Part shown: positions 43,936 through 53,835 of the stretch, in pieces
How the letters are laid out: each line of letters starts with the position of its first letter
Numbering within the stretch: position 1 is the stretch's first letter
NCBI RefSeq assembly: GCF_000153045.1
Contig: NZ_CH724159.1
Coordinates: 225,159 to 289,158 of the forward strand
Direction of reading: 5' to 3'
DNA from: Synechococcus sp. WH 5701
Lineage (GTDB): Bacteria > Cyanobacteriota > Cyanobacteriia > PCC-6307 > Cyanobiaceae
Length of the DNA stretch: 64,000 bases
The notes under the pieces: generated by a model
Told to the model about the DNA's origin: nothing
The model's input: the letters and a program-made list of their open reading frames with translations, nothing else
Database searches by the model: none
Made by a program: the position numbers and the translations under genes

Positions 43936-46689
43936 GTGGCGCACACGCTGGTCATCGTCGAGAGCCCCACCAAGGCCCGCACCATCCGCGGCTACCTGCC
44001 GAAGGATTTCCGGGTCGAGGCGTCGATGGGACACGTGCGTGATCTGCCCAACAACGCCAGTGAGATTCCGGCTGCCCACAAGGGCGAGAAGTGGGCCAAC
44101 CTCGGCGTCAACACCGCCCACCAGTTCGAACCGCTCTACGTGGTTCCGAAGGACAAGAAAAAGGTGGTCAAGGAGCTGAAGGAGGCCCTCAAGGGCGCCG
44201 ATCAGCTGCTGCTGGCCACCGACGAGGACCGGGAGGGGGAGAGCATCAGCTGGCACCTGCAGCAGCTGCTCAACCCCAAGGTGCCCGTCAAGCGGATGGT
44301 GTTTCACGAGATCACCAAGGAGGCGATCGGACGCGCCCTTGAGGAGACCCGTGATCTGGATATGGAGCTGGTCCATGCCCAGGAGACTCGCCGCATCCTG
44401 GATCGGCTGGTGGGCTACACCCTCTCGCCCCTGCTCTGGAAGAAGGTGGCCTGGGGCCTCTCCGCCGGTCGGGTGCAGTCGGTGGCGGTGCGGCTGCTGG
44501 TGCAGCGGGAGCGGGCCCGCCGGGCCTTCCGCAGCGGTTCCTACTGGGATCTCAAGGCCCGCCTGGAGCATGACGGCAGTGGCTTCGAGGCCAGGCTCAC
44601 CCATGTCGCCGGCGAGAAGATCGCCGGGGGCTCCGACTTCGATGAAACCACCGGTGCTCTCAAGGCCGGCAGCAAGGTGCGCCTGCTGGAGGAATCGGAA
44701 GCCCGCAGCCTGCGCGAAGCGGTGCTCAGCCAGCCCTGGCGGGTGGCGGAGGTGGAGGCCAAGCCCACCACGCGCAAGCCGGTGCCGCCCTTCACCACCA
44801 GCACCCTGCAGCAGGAGGCCAACCGCAAATTGCGCCTCTCGGCCCGCGACACCATGCGCACCGCCCAGGGGCTCTACGAGCGCGGCTTCATCACCTACAT
44901 GCGCACCGACTCGGTGCATCTCTCCGATCAGGCGATCAACGCCGCCCGCGCCTGTGTCAGCGAGAAGTACGGGACCGAGTATCTGAGCCCGGCTCCGCGC
45001 CAATTCACCACCAAGGCCCGCAACGCCCAGGAGGCCCACGAGGCGATCCGCCCCTCTGGCGATGCCTTCCGCACCCCCAGGGACACTGGCCTGGATGGCA
45101 AGGATCTGGCCCTCTACGAGCTGATCTGGAAGCGCACGGTGGCCTCCCAGATGGCCGAGGCGCGGCTGACGATGCTGAGCGTGGAGCTGCAGGTGGCTGA
45201 AGCCAGCTTCCGCGCCAGCGGCAAGCGCATCGATTTTCCGGGGTTCTTCCGGGCCTATGTGGAGGGCAGCGACGATCCAGACGCCGCCCTCGAAGGCCAG
45301 GAGGTGCTTCTGCCTTCCCTGGCCGTCGATGATCGGCCAGCCTGCGCCGGGGTCGAAGCCCTCGGCCACCAGACCCAGCCGCCGGCGCGCTACAGCGAGG
45401 CTGCCCTGGTGAAGATGCTGGAGAAGGAGGGCATCGGCCGCCCCTCCACCTACGCCAGCATCATCGGCACCATCGTCGATCGGGGCTACGCCACTCTCGC
45501 GGGCCATGCCCTGACCCCCAGCTTCACGGCCTTTGCCGTGACCGCTCTGCTGGAGGGCCATTTCCCCGACCTGGTGGACACCAGCTTCACCGCTCGGATG
45601 GAGTCGAGCCTGGACGAGATCTCCACCGGCAAGCTGGAGTGGCTCCCCTACCTCACCGACTTCTACAAAGGGGAGAAGGGCCTGGAAACCCAGGTGCAGC
45701 AGCGGGAGGACGACATCGACCCCACCGTCTCACGCACGATCGAGCTGGAGGGTCTCCCCTGTGTGGTGCGGATTGGCCGCTTCGGTGCTTACCTCGAGGC
45801 CAAAAAGGTGGCCGACGACGGCAGCGAAGAGCTGATCAAGGCCACCCTGCCCCAGGAGATCACCCCGGCAGAACTCGACGGCGAGCAGGCTGAGCTGATC
45901 CTCCGCCAGAAGAGCGAAGGTCCCGAGTCCATCGGCGTCGACCCGGAAACCGGCGAGGCCATCTACCTGCTCTTCGGTCAATACGGCCCCTATCTGCAGC
46001 GGGGCCAGGCGAGCGATGAGATCCCCAAGCCGAAGCGGGCCTCCCTGCCCAAGGGCATCAAACCTGACGAGCTCAGTCTTGAGGATGCCCTCGGCCTGCT
46101 GCGGCTGCCGAGGCTGCTGGGGGAGCACCCCGAGGGCGGCAAGGTGCAGGCGGGCCTGGGGCGCTTCGGCCCCTATGTGGTGCACGACAAGGGCAAGGGC
46201 GAAAAGGATTACCGCTCGCTCAAGGCCGAGGACGATGTGCTGGTGGTGGGCCTCTCCCGGGCCCTGGAGCTCCTGGCCATGCCCAAGCGTGGTCGGGGTG
46301 GGCGCACCGCCCTGAAGGATCTGGGCACCCCCGAGGGAGCGAGCGAAGCCATCCAGGTCTTCGATGGCCCTTACGGCCTCTATGTGAAGCAGGGCAAGGT
46401 CAACGCCTCTCTGCCCGAGGGCATGGGCGCCGAGGCCATCACCATCGAGCAGGCTGTGGAGTTGCTGGCTGCCAAGGCCGCCAGCGGCAAGGGCAAGACC
46501 GGCAAGACCGCTGCGACGAAAGCCGCCGCCAGCAAAGCCAGCACCACCGCGTCCAAGGCCAAGCCGAAAGCTCAGCCCAAGGCCAAAGCCAAAGCCGACG
46601 CCGCCACCAAGCCCAAGATCCCCTCCACCACCAAGACCGGTCGCCCCAGGGCCAGCGCGGTGCGGATCATCCAGGCCGGCCAGAGTTGA
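43936..46689 (+). CDS. topA: DNA topoisomerase I
   Basis: The 917-residue type IA enzyme has the Toprim domain ([16 protein letters not shown]... then [15 protein letters not shown]) and the active tyrosine in [14 protein letters not shown] (about 330). The C-terminal part has family repeats ([18 protein letters not shown] and [10 protein letters not shown] blocks) rather than zinc fingers. The last ~75 residues are a lysine/alanine-rich disordered tail. GTG 43936 starts at the conserved block; a longer in-frame start at 43867 lacks support. It relaxes negative supercoils. The stop overlaps the lipoprotein start (TGATG). Confidence 0.95.
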   Translation: MAHTLVIVESPTKARTIRGYLPKDFRVEASMGHVRDLPNNASEIPAAHKGEKWANLGVNTAHQFEPLYVVPKDKKKVVKELKEALKGADQLLLATDEDREGESISWHLQQLLNPKVPVKRMVFHEITKEAIGRALEETRDLDMELVHAQETRRILDRLVGYTLSPLLWKKVAWGLSAGRVQSVAVRLLVQRERARRAFRSGSYWDLKARLEHDGSGFEARLTHVAGEKIAGGSDFDETTGALKAGSKVRLLEESEARSLREAVLSQPWRVAEVEAKPTTRKPVPPFTTSTLQQEANRKLRLSARDTMRTAQGLYERGFITYMRTDSVHLSDQAINAARACVSEKYGTEYLSPAPRQFTTKARNAQEAHEAIRPSGDAFRTPRDTGLDGKDLALYELIWKRTVASQMAEARLTMLSVELQVAEASFRASGKRIDFPGFFRAYVEGSDDPDAALEGQEVLLPSLAVDDRPACAGVEALGHQTQPPARYSEAALVKMLEKEGIGRPSTYASIIGTIVDRGYATLAGHALTPSFTAFAVTALLEGHFPDLVDTSFTARMESSLDEISTGKLEWLPYLTDFYKGEKGLETQVQQREDDIDPTVSRTIELEGLPCVVRIGRFGAYLEAKKVADDGSEELIKATLPQEITPAELDGEQAELILRQKSEGPESIGVDPETGEAIYLLFGQYGPYLQRGQASDEIPKPKRASLPKGIKPDELSLEDALGLLRLPRLLGEHPEGGKVQAGLGRFGPYVVHDKGKGEKDYRSLKAEDDVLVVGLSRALELLAMPKRGRGGRTALKDLGTPEGASEAIQVFDGPYGLYVKQGKVNASLPEGMGAEAITIEQAVELLAAKAASGKGKTGKTAATKAAASKASTTASKAKPKAQPKAKAKADAATKPKIPSTTKTGRPRASAVRIIQAGQS

Positions 46690-47261
46690 TGGCCCGGCCC
46701 CTCGCCCGTGGCCTGAGCCAGGTTGGGCTGGCGGCTGTCCTCCTCTCCTGCCTGGCCGGCTGCAGCGGCACACCGCTGGGTGAGCGGCTCTCCGGCAGTT
46801 TCGGCGCACCGGCCACGCCTGCCGCCGCAGGTACAGCCACTGGAACTGCTTCTCCCAGCCCAGTTGCCGGACAAGCCGCTGCGACATCCCCGTCCACGTC
46901 GCCCTCCCCGCCGGCGGCCACGGCTGCGGCCAGCGGAGCGGCCAAGCCCGGTGGGGTTGCCGCCACCAAGCCCGATGGAGCTTCTGCCTCCAAGCCGGTC
47001 AAGCCAGCCGCAGGCGCCCAGGGTTCAGGGTCTCCCCCAAGGTCCACCGCCAGTTCCGCCGCCTACCGGATCACCATCAAGTTGCCCGGGGCTGACCCCT
47101 CCGCCCCCGCCGAGGTGGTCACCGAGGCCCTGCGGGCCGCCGGGGTGAGCTTCGAAGTGGAGACGATCGAGCGGATGCCCTCCGAGGGAGGCCGTGCCGC
47201 CGCCGCTGCTGGTGCCAGTCCTTCCGCCCCGGCTTCCAGCCCCGCCCCGGCCCCCCGCTGA
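46689..47261 (+). CDS. Low-complexity lipoprotein
   Basis: The 190-residue protein has a lipobox (VLLSCLAGC, lipidated cysteine about residue 24). An alanine/proline/serine/threonine-rich region of ~90 residues follows, then a short ordered segment (YRITIKLPGADPSAPAEVV...). The end is again alanine/proline-rich. It should sit in a membrane with its tail in the periplasm. It is translationally coupled to topA, and the DUF2232 gene follows 11 bases on. Function is unknown. Confidence 0.75.
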   Translation: MARPLARGLSQVGLAAVLLSCLAGCSGTPLGERLSGSFGAPATPAAAGTATGTASPSPVAGQAAATSPSTSPSPPAATAAASGAAKPGGVAATKPDGASASKPVKPAAGAQGSGSPPRSTASSAAYRITIKLPGADPSAPAEVVTEALRAAGVSFEVETIERMPSEGGRAAAAAGASPSAPASSPAPAPR

Positions 47262-47272
47262 GTCCCGCTGTG

Positions 47273-47932
47273 ATGCCTCCGCCGTCTCCCAACACCAGCC
47301 TCAGCCGCCGCCAGGCCCGTCAGCTGGTGGAAACCGCCTATCTGGCCTCCGCCACCGCCCTGCTCTGGGCAGGTCTGTACTACCTGCCCGTGGGCGGAGC
47401 CCTGTTTCGCCTCGCCCTGCCCCTCCCCCTGGCCCTGTTGCAGGTACGTCAGGGCTGGCGGCCCGGTTGGGAGGGGGCGGTGGTGGCGTCTCTGCTGCTG
47501 GTGGCGCTGATGGGCCCGATCCGGGGCCCGCTGGTGCTGTTCCCCTACGGACTGCTGGCCCTGTGGCTGGGATGGGGCTGGGCCGAGCGCCGCAGCTGGT
47601 GGCTCACCTGGAGCGTGGGCCTGCTGATCGGCAGTGCCGGCTTTCTGGTGCGGGTGGCCGTGCTCTCGCTGCTGCTGGGGGAGAACCTCTGGGTGCTGAT
47701 CACCGCCGCCGCCGCCGGCCTGCTCGAGCGCCTCAGCTCCCTGCTCAACCTGGGGGTCGGCCCTGACCTGCTGCAGGTGCAGCTCATGGCCCTGGTCCTG
47801 GTGCTGGTGCAGAACCTGATCTACGTGCTCGCTCTGCATGCGGTGGCGTACTGGATCTTTCCGCGGCTGCAGGCCCCGATCAGTGAGCCGCCGCCCCAGT
47901 TGCGTTCCCTGGTGGCGCTCGATCCCCTCTGA
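47273..47932 (+). CDS. DUF2232 integral membrane protein
   Basis: The 219-residue protein has six hydrophobic segments and a short C-terminal tail; the order fits DUF2232. I prefer ATG 47273, with GTG 47270 also possible. DUF2232 proteins of Firmicutes and cyanobacteria have no assigned role. It is part of the topA-lipoprotein-DUF2232-UPF0284 run, all with gaps under 12 bases. Confidence 0.78.
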   Translation: MPPPSPNTSLSRRQARQLVETAYLASATALLWAGLYYLPVGGALFRLALPLPLALLQVRQGWRPGWEGAVVASLLLVALMGPIRGPLVLFPYGLLALWLGWGWAERRSWWLTWSVGLLIGSAGFLVRVAVLSLLLGENLWVLITAAAAGLLERLSSLLNLGVGPDLLQVQLMALVLVLVQNLIYVLALHAVAYWIFPRLQAPISEPPPQLRSLVALDPL

Positions 47933-47938
47933 TTCCCC

Positions 47939-49093
47939 TTGATCAGCCTCTGCGGTGACCCGGACCAGTCACGCCGCTGGTGCGAGCGCCTTGCGCGCGA
48001 CTGGCCCGCCAGCCAGGTGCTGCTGCTGCTCGCCGGCACCGACACCGCCGAGGTGCCGGGCATCTCCGCAGCCGGGGCCACCCCTGAGGTGCGTCGTCGT
48101 ACGGCGGCCGCCGACGCCGAACTGCTCCTGCTCGGCCCGTCAGGGCTGCGGCCCCATGCCCTTCCACCCCTCCCCGCCGGGGTCAGCCCGGCCCTGATCT
48201 CCCATGTGGTCTGCCGGGAGCTGGCCCTGGTGCCCCTGGTGGCCGACCTGGGCTGTGCGGTGGCCCCGGCGGTGCCCCATCTGCGCCTGGGCGGCACACC
48301 GGCCCGCTGCCTCAGCAGCGGTGCGGCGATGCCGCGGCAACGGGTGGAGCGGCTGCTGCGCCTGGGGCAGCGCTGGGCAGCCCGCTGGGTGGCGGCCCGC
48401 CACGACACCGCTACCGGCGAGCCGGCCCCTGTATTGATCGCCGAATGCGTCCCTGGGGGCACCAGCACGGCCCAGGCAGTGCTCACCGGCCTGGGGGTGG
48501 AGGCTGCGGGCCTGGTGAGCGGCAGCCTGCGCCAGCCGGCCCATGCGCTCAAGCGCGAGCTCACGGCTCGGGGGCTGGCGGCAGCGGCGGCTGGACCGGT
48601 TCCCGGAGCACTGCTGGCGCTGGATCCCCAGGCGGTGCTGGCTGCCGTGGGCGACCCGATGCAGGCTCTGGCGGCGGGGGTGCTGCTCGGGGCCGCAGGC
48701 CGGCGGGTGCCGGTGCTGCTGGCCGGTGGCAGCCAGATGGCCGCCGTGCTGGCCCTGGCCCTGGCCCTGGCGCCGGCCCACCAGCGCCCCTGTCTGGCGG
48801 AATATGGGGCCCTCGCCACCACCGCCTGGGTGGCCCAGGAACCCGGCAGCGACCTCAGCCTGTTGCTGGAACGCCTCGGGGAGCGCTGGGGGGTGAGGCC
48901 GATGGCCTTTGCCAGTTCCCTGCGCTTTGGCCACTGCCGCAGCGCCGCCCTGCGCGATTACGAGCGGGGGTACGTCAAGGAGGGGGTGGGGGCAGGCGGT
49001 CTGGCCCTGCTCTGGGAGCTGAGCGGCCGCTCCACAGGGGCCCTGGCTGCCGCCTGTGATCAAGCCATGGAGAGGCTGGAGGAGAGCACCTGA
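47939..49093 (+). CDS. UPF0284/CobT-like protein
   Basis: The 384-residue protein resembles nicotinate-nucleotide:dimethylbenzimidazole phosphoribosyltransferase (CobT fold) as found in UPF0284. GTPARCLSSGAAMPRQRV near 118, AECVPGGTSTAQAVLTGLG near 165 and LAGGSQMAAVLALALA near 260 are family-like. The TTG at 47939 is the only start reaching the N-terminal strand; it is uncertain. It may act in cobamide lower-ligand activation, though cyanobacteria mostly make pseudocobalamin. That role is inference. Confidence 0.8.
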   Translation: MISLCGDPDQSRRWCERLARDWPASQVLLLLAGTDTAEVPGISAAGATPEVRRRTAAADAELLLLGPSGLRPHALPPLPAGVSPALISHVVCRELALVPLVADLGCAVAPAVPHLRLGGTPARCLSSGAAMPRQRVERLLRLGQRWAARWVAARHDTATGEPAPVLIAECVPGGTSTAQAVLTGLGVEAAGLVSGSLRQPAHALKRELTARGLAAAAAGPVPGALLALDPQAVLAAVGDPMQALAAGVLLGAAGRRVPVLLAGGSQMAAVLALALALAPAHQRPCLAEYGALATTAWVAQEPGSDLSLLLERLGERWGVRPMAFASSLRFGHCRSAALRDYERGYVKEGVGAGGLALLWELSGRSTGALAAACDQAMERLEEST

Positions 49094-49113
49094 TCGCCTC
49101 CTAGGGTCCAGCC

Positions 49114-50181
49114 ATGCAGGCCGATCCCCGCCCCCTCAGCTGCTCCATGAGCCGCCGCAGGCTGCTGCAGCTCTCCGCCCTGGCAGGCCTGGGCCTGGTC
49201 GGGGGCTGCGGCAGGAATTCTGCTGTTCAGCTGGTCTACGGGCGCGGGGAGTTGCCCGCTGCCTGGGCGAAGCGTCTTCCGGATCCCTGGCGGGCCATGC
49301 CCGTGGATGGCCCCGCAGCGGTTCTCTCGGCCCATGCAGCAGCCCTGGTGCAGCTCGGGGACGGCTGGCTGGATGCGAGGGAAGCCACGGACTGGCAGCC
49401 GTTCGTGTCTGCGGGATCCCCAGCCGCTGCTGAGCTGTGGGAGGGGCTGGCGCCCGAGGCCCAGCCGCTCAGCCGCCTGTTTCGCCCTGAACCAGCCGCA
49501 CCCCTGGCCTATCCCTGGGCCTTCGGCACCTGGTTGCTGGTGCTGCGCAACCGCCGTGATCTGGTGGCCCGGGCGGCTGAGGGCTGGTCGCTGCTGCTGG
49601 ATCCCAGCCTGCGGGGGGAGCTGCTGCTGCCCTCCTCGCCGCGGCTGGTGATTGATCTGGCCCTGCGTCAGCTGGGGTTGCCTCCGGGCGATCGCGCCAG
49701 CCTCGGGGACCTCCGCCTGGGCGATCAGCTCAGCCGGCTGCGCCGCCAGGCCGCCGCCTTCGATGATCGCGATGGCCTCAACCTGTTGCTCTCCGGCCGG
49801 GTGGAGGCCGCCGTGCTGCCCAGCCAGAGGGTGCTGCCGCTGCTGCGCAGCGACACCCGCCTGACCGCCCTGCTTCCTGCCAGCGGGTCGGCCCTCTGGT
49901 GGAACCTGCTGCTGCGCCCGGCCCAGACCCGGGAAGTCCCGCCGCTGCGCTGGTTGCTGCAGGCGCGGGAGATGCCCCTGCTCAACCGCCTGCTGGCGGC
50001 CGGCTGGGTGCCGCCACTGCGCCGGGAGCTCCTGGCCGCTGCGCTCTCCAGCTGGCCGCCAGCGGTGGCCGCCCTGCTCTATCCGCAGCCGGCCGTGCTG
50101 GCGCGCTGCACCTCCCTGCCGCCGCTGGCGGAGGACCAGCGTCGCCAGTTGCAATCGCTCTGGGACCGCAGCGGCTCCTAG
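49114..50181 (+). CDS. Tat-type exported lipoprotein, periplasmic binding-protein-like
   Basis: The 355-residue protein has a twin-arginine signal (SRRRLLQLSALAGLGLVGGC) with a lipobox cysteine. The mature region shows the rough pattern of an extracellular solute-binding protein (WAFGTWLLVLRNRRDL, then a hinge near 175), but no ABC permease is adjacent. M12 (49147) just before the RR is an alternative start. The Tat motif suggests it folds before export, perhaps with a cofactor or quickly. Ligand unknown. Confidence 0.7.
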   Translation: MQADPRPLSCSMSRRRLLQLSALAGLGLVGGCGRNSAVQLVYGRGELPAAWAKRLPDPWRAMPVDGPAAVLSAHAAALVQLGDGWLDAREATDWQPFVSAGSPAAAELWEGLAPEAQPLSRLFRPEPAAPLAYPWAFGTWLLVLRNRRDLVARAAEGWSLLLDPSLRGELLLPSSPRLVIDLALRQLGLPPGDRASLGDLRLGDQLSRLRRQAAAFDDRDGLNLLLSGRVEAAVLPSQRVLPLLRSDTRLTALLPASGSALWWNLLLRPAQTREVPPLRWLLQAREMPLLNRLLAAGWVPPLRRELLAAALSSWPPAVAALLYPQPAVLARCTSLPPLAEDQRRQLQSLWDRSGS

Positions 50182-51356
50182 CCCCAGAGCCGGCGTCGCG
50201 GGGCCGCTGCCAGGCGCCGGTGGGTGTCGGCCAGCAGGGCTGGGATCTCCAGCCCATGGGGACAGCGGGGCAGACAGGCGCCGCAGCATCGGCAGGCACT
50301 GGCATCCAGCGCTTCCCACCAGTGGCCTGCCCTGCCGATCAGGTTGTAGCGCTCGCTGGCGAAGGCCTCCATGCCATGGCCCAGGGCCAGATTGCGCAGC
50401 CGCAGCAGCTCGGGGATCGGTACGCCGCTGGGACAGGGCAGGCAGGCCCGGCATAGGCCGCAGCGCTCGGCGCCGAGGCGGGCGCGGCCGCTGGCCTCCA
50501 GGCGGTCGAGGGCACTGAGCTCCTCGTTTTCCAGGGGGCCGGCAGCGGCCGTGAGTTGCCTGGCCAGTTCCAGATCCTGCCTTCGCTCGGCCCCGAGGGT
50601 CAGGCTGCTGATTCCCTGGGCCAGCAGGAATCGGTAGGCCAGCCGCAGGGGTTCCAGGGGCGCGCAGTCGGCGATCAGCTCCGGGGGAGGGTCGTAGAGG
50701 CGCCCGCCCTTATCGGCCGGTGAAATGGCCAAGACCCCGAGGCCCCCGGCCAGGGCCCGCTGGGCCAGCGGCAGCCGCTCCTGATCGAAGAGATGCAGGT
50801 GCAGGCTGCAGAAGCTGAACCGCCCGCTGGCCAGGGCCTGCTCGATCAAGGGGGTGGAGCCATGGCTGCTGAACCCCAGCTGACCCACCAGCCCCTGCGC
50901 CAGGGCCCACTCCAGCAGCCGGGCCCCCGCCCCATGGAGGGCCCAGTCCAGGTGCTCGGGCCTGTTGATCCCATGCACCGCGAGGTTGTCGAGGCGGCCT
51001 GCCCCGAGCCGCTCGAGGCTCGCGCGCAGCTGGGCCTGGCCGCTCTCGAGGGAGGCACCGGGCAGGATCTTGCTGGTGAGCACCAGATCGCCGCGCTCAC
51101 TGGGGCGGCAGGCACCGATCCGGGCCAGGGCCTGGCCCAGGTAAACCTCCGCCGGCCCGTAGGAGGGGGCCGTCTCAATGTGGTTGATCCCCACATCTAG
51201 GGCAGCCTCCAGCACCTCCAGCATCTGCTCGGGGCTGCCGAGGGCCCGCATCGTGCCCAGGGTGAACAGGGAGACCTCAGGGCCCGTGCCGAACGGGCGC
51301 CGCTCTGGTGGCACGCCGGCCTCAGGAGTTGCTGGAGGAGGGGGCTGGCGGTTCAT
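50178..51356 (-). CDS. Aldo/keto reductase with C-terminal Fe-S cysteine motifs
   Basis: The 392-residue protein has an N-terminal aldo/keto reductase barrel with GINHIETAPSYGPAEVYLG (catalytic Asp-like and Tyr) and LVLTSKILPG (Lys). The C-terminal extension carries CGLCRACLPCPSGVP (about 296) and CRCCGACLPRCPHGLEIP (about 355), a 4Fe-4S ferredoxin-like pair. Such fusions occur in cyanobacteria; the substrate is unknown. The N-terminus overlaps the DUF151 gene by 35 bases, so the true start may be slightly downstream. Confidence 0.85.
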   Translation of the reverse strand: MNRQPPPPATPEAGVPPERRPFGTGPEVSLFTLGTMRALGSPEQMLEVLEAALDVGINHIETAPSYGPAEVYLGQALARIGACRPSERGDLVLTSKILPGASLESGQAQLRASLERLGAGRLDNLAVHGINRPEHLDWALHGAGARLLEWALAQGLVGQLGFSSHGSTPLIEQALASGRFSFCSLHLHLFDQERLPLAQRALAGGLGVLAISPADKGGRLYDPPPELIADCAPLEPLRLAYRFLLAQGISSLTLGAERRQDLELARQLTAAAGPLENEELSALDRLEASGRARLGAERCGLCRACLPCPSGVPIPELLRLRNLALGHGMEAFASERYNLIGRAGHWWEALDASACRCCGACLPRCPHGLEIPALLADTHRRLAAAPRRRLWG

Positions 51357-51930
51357 CCATTGGGCCGTTGGTGGGACCGTTGCCTGCAGTGTCTGGGCCC
51401 GACTCGTCGTCGTCGACGTCAGGGCTCTCCTGGCGCTGGGCCCTGCTGAGATTGCGGATCAGCTCGGCGGGGCTCACCTGGTCGAGAAAGCGGCGGAAAT
51501 CGGCTTTCTCCTCGGCATCGGCCTCGGAATCCACCGGGATCGAGGCATCGGCCACCACCTCCTCCAGCATCCAGATGCCGCTGCCGGTGCGCAGGGCCAG
51601 GGCGATCGCATCGCTGGGCCGGCAGTCGAGTTCGCTGGCCTCGCCGTCGGAATCGGTGAGCTTGAGCACGGCCCGGAAGGTGGCGTCCTCGATCGAGTGG
51701 ATGATCACCCTCTCCAGGCTGACCCCGCCCACGGCCATCAGCGCGGCCATCAGGTCGTGGCTGAGGGGCCTGGGCGGGGTCGTTCCCCCCAGGCCCGCGA
51801 GAATGTTCTGGGCCTGGGCCTGGTCGATCCAGATCGGCACCTGCCGGCGGCCGGACGGGTCCCGCAGCAGCACGATCGGACTGCGGCTGGCCGCATCCAG
51901 GGCGATTCCGGCAACGCGCATCTCCACCAT
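51322..51930 (-). CDS. DUF151 bifunctional nuclease-like protein
   Basis: The 202-residue protein starts MVEMRVAGIALDAASRSPIV. It has RQVPIWIDQAQAQNIL, ERVIIHSIEDATFRAVL and DCRPSDAIALALRTGSGI, all typical of DUF151. Plant and bacterial members are reported as nucleases with defence or stress roles; here that is inference. A negatively charged tail of ~45 residues follows (DVDDDESGPD...). I chose ATG 51930 over 51987 because the upstream segment is not conserved. Confidence 0.82.
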   Translation of the reverse strand: MVEMRVAGIALDAASRSPIVLLRDPSGRRQVPIWIDQAQAQNILAGLGGTTPPRPLSHDLMAALMAVGGVSLERVIIHSIEDATFRAVLKLTDSDGEASELDCRPSDAIALALRTGSGIWMLEEVVADASIPVDSEADAEEKADFRRFLDQVSPAELIRNLSRAQRQESPDVDDDESGPDTAGNGPTNGPMDEPPAPSSSNS

Positions 51931-51985
51931 GGTTCTGAAGCGCTGACCCTTTGTCCGATTATGGCCAGCAGCGCCGCAGCCCCCC

Positions 51986-52636
51986 ATGTTTACCGGTCTG
52001 GTTCAGGCGGTGGGCCGCCTGCGGCGCCATGCCCACGGCGTCACCATCGAGGGACTGAGCGGCCTGGATCCGCTGGCCCTCGGTGACAGCGTTGCGGTCG
52101 ATGGGGTCTGCCTCACGGTCAGTGCGCTGATGGCGGATGCCTTCCGCGCCGATGTCAGTGAGGAGACGCTGCGGCGCAGCACCCTGGCCGCCAAGGCCGA
52201 AGCCGGTGCGGCCGTGAATCTGGAGCCGGCGCTGCGGCTTTCGGATCGCCTGGGGGGGCACCTGGTCAGCGGCCACGTCGATGGCCTTGGCAAGGTGCTG
52301 GCGGTGACGCAGGACGCGGGCGCCTGGCGGCTGGAGCTGGCCTGGGAGGATCCTGCCTATGGCCGCTACGTCTGCGACAAGGCCAGCGTGGCTGTCGATG
52401 GCATCAGTCTCACGGTGGCGGGCAGCAGCCTGGCCGGGGAGCGCTTCTGGATCGCCGTGATCCCCCACACCTGGGGGAGCACCACGCTGCTGGAGCGGCA
52501 GGTGGGCGACCGGGTCAACCTGGAGGCGGATCTGCTGGCGAAGTACACCGAACGCTTGCTGCAGCAGGAGCCGCAGCGTCGGGCATCAGAGCCACCGCTG
52601 GATCGGGCCTGGCTGGCGGAGCACGGCTGGGGCTGA
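51986..52636 (+). CDS. ribE: Riboflavin synthase alpha subunit
   Basis: The 216-residue protein has two lumazine-binding repeats. The first is MFTGLVQAVGRL...VDGVCLTVSA, the second HLVSGHVDGLGKV...VDGISLTVAG. It joins two 6,7-dimethyl-8-ribityllumazine molecules into riboflavin and a pyrimidine. Length is normal (about 210-220). The 55-base gap to the divergent DUF151 gene is too short for an FMN riboswitch, and none is seen. Confidence 0.95.
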   Translation: MFTGLVQAVGRLRRHAHGVTIEGLSGLDPLALGDSVAVDGVCLTVSALMADAFRADVSEETLRRSTLAAKAEAGAAVNLEPALRLSDRLGGHLVSGHVDGLGKVLAVTQDAGAWRLELAWEDPAYGRYVCDKASVAVDGISLTVAGSSLAGERFWIAVIPHTWGSTTLLERQVGDRVNLEADLLAKYTERLLQQEPQRRASEPPLDRAWLAEHGWG

Positions 52637-52680
52637 AGACTCGCCGTAGCCTGGCCCACCAAGCCGCTGAATAGGACTCC

Positions 52681-53277
52681 ATGACTTCGCCGCTTCCACC
52701 CCTGCGTCCTCTCGAGCGGCGCCAGGTGACTGCCCTGCGCACCTTCACCATCGCCGAAGGGGTGCTGATGGTGGTGCTGGGGGTGCTGGCGCTGGTGTTC
52801 CCGGTTGTTGCCTCCTTCTGGATCACGGCAATGGTGGCCCTGGCCTTCCTGGTGGGGGGGCTGGTGGGCTGGATCGACAACCTGGTCAGGGCACGTCAGC
52901 TCAGCCGCCGTCACACCTTCTGGCGGCTGGTGGTCTCGACCCTGTTCCTGGTCACCGGCGGCTGGATGATCTCCCAGTTCCGCGGCGGGCCGATCCAGGT
53001 GGCCGACCAGGTGGCGGTCCTGTCCCTGGCGGTGGGGGTGGTGTTTCTGGTGGAGGGTCTGGTGGCGGCACTGGTGGCGATCAGCCACCGGGGTGCACCC
53101 GGCTGGGCCTGGGGATTGCTCAACGGCCTGGTCACCCTGGTGCTCGGCGCCCTGATCCTCTCGATGAAACTGGCTGGTCAGCTCTCGGTGCTTGGGATCC
53201 TGGTGGGGGTCAGCTTCCTGTTCAGCGGTGTCGACCTGCTGGCCTTCGGCGCCAGCTTCCATCCAGATGAGGACTGA
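52681..53277 (+). CDS. HdeD-family membrane protein
   Basis: The 198-residue protein has six hydrophobic helices in three similar hairpins. GVLMVVLGVLALVFPVVASF and GILVGVSFLFSGVDLLAFG are typical of HdeD/DUF308. E. coli HdeD aids acid resistance; the role in cyanobacteria is unknown. It is downstream of ribE by 44 bases. Confidence 0.82.
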   Translation: MTSPLPPLRPLERRQVTALRTFTIAEGVLMVVLGVLALVFPVVASFWITAMVALAFLVGGLVGWIDNLVRARQLSRRHTFWRLVVSTLFLVTGGWMISQFRGGPIQVADQVAVLSLAVGVVFLVEGLVAALVAISHRGAPGWAWGLLNGLVTLVLGALILSMKLAGQLSVLGILVGVSFLFSGVDLLAFGASFHPDED

Positions 53278-53304
53278 AGTCCGGCCCGGTTGCCGCCACG
53301 CCTT

Positions 53305-53772
53305 TCAGGGATGCGGAGGGGAGGGCGGAGCGCTGGTTGGGCCGGCATCAGGATCGCCGCCGGCTCCATCCACGGGTTCGCTGGAACTGCTGTTGCCATC
53401 GACGGGCAGGAGCCAGATCGAGCCCGTTTCGTGGTGGATCTGGATGTGGAACTCCTGGCCGGGCTCCAGCCCCATGCGGCGGGTGTAGGCATGGCCGATC
53501 AGCAGGTTGCCGTTGCCATGCACGCGGGTGCGGAACTCAGCCTGGCGACCTTTCCCTGCTCCGGAACTGGCCGCGGCTCCACCCAGCCGGTAGCCCTTGG
53601 CTTCCACGAGGGCCCGGTAGAAACTCTTCTTGAGCAGCCGTCCACCCGGGCTCACATAGCCGCATCCCCGGGCGATTTCATCTTCGGAGCAGTTGCTCAG
53701 GGAGCGGGCCTTGTCGAGCAACTCTTTGCCCTGAAGCATGGTTCTGCCGAGAGACGGCATGACATTCGGCAT
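53305..53772 (-). CDS. cyAbrB-type transcription regulator
   Basis: The protein has up to 155 residues. The LLDKARSLSNCSEDEIARGCGYVS N-terminal block and an AbrB swapped-hairpin at the C-terminal side (FRTRVHGNGNLLIGHAYTRRMGLEPG) mark the cyanobacterial AbrB group, which governs carbon and nitrogen balance. The C-terminal tail is rich in Ser, Asp and Pro. Starts at 53772, 53760 and 53739 are possible; the first conserved block begins at residue 15. It converges on the HdeD gene. Confidence 0.85.
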   Translation of the reverse strand: MPNVMPSLGRTMLQGKELLDKARSLSNCSEDEIARGCGYVSPGGRLLKKSFYRALVEAKGYRLGGAAASSGAGKGRQAEFRTRVHGNGNLLIGHAYTRRMGLEPGQEFHIQIHHETGSIWLLPVDGNSSSSEPVDGAGGDPDAGPTSAPPSPPHP

Positions 53773-53835
53773 GGTTGGGACAGTCTTACCCCCGATTGTG
53801 GCCAGGAGGATGCAGATTCGGCAAGGGTCCTCCCT

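Noticed and set aside
43924..45561. 545-codon open frame opposite topA
   Set aside because: Antisense shadow; topA carries all type IA motifs in the other direction.
7593..51609. HIP1 octamers GCGATCGC at 7593, 20633, 21065, 26891, 28731, 39108, 43539, 49688 and 51602
   Set aside because: A known abundant cyanobacterial motif; used as support for the organism call, not as a novel feature.
51931..51985. FMN riboswitch before ribE
   Set aside because: Only 55 bases separate the divergent genes and no RFN-like conserved helices are visible.
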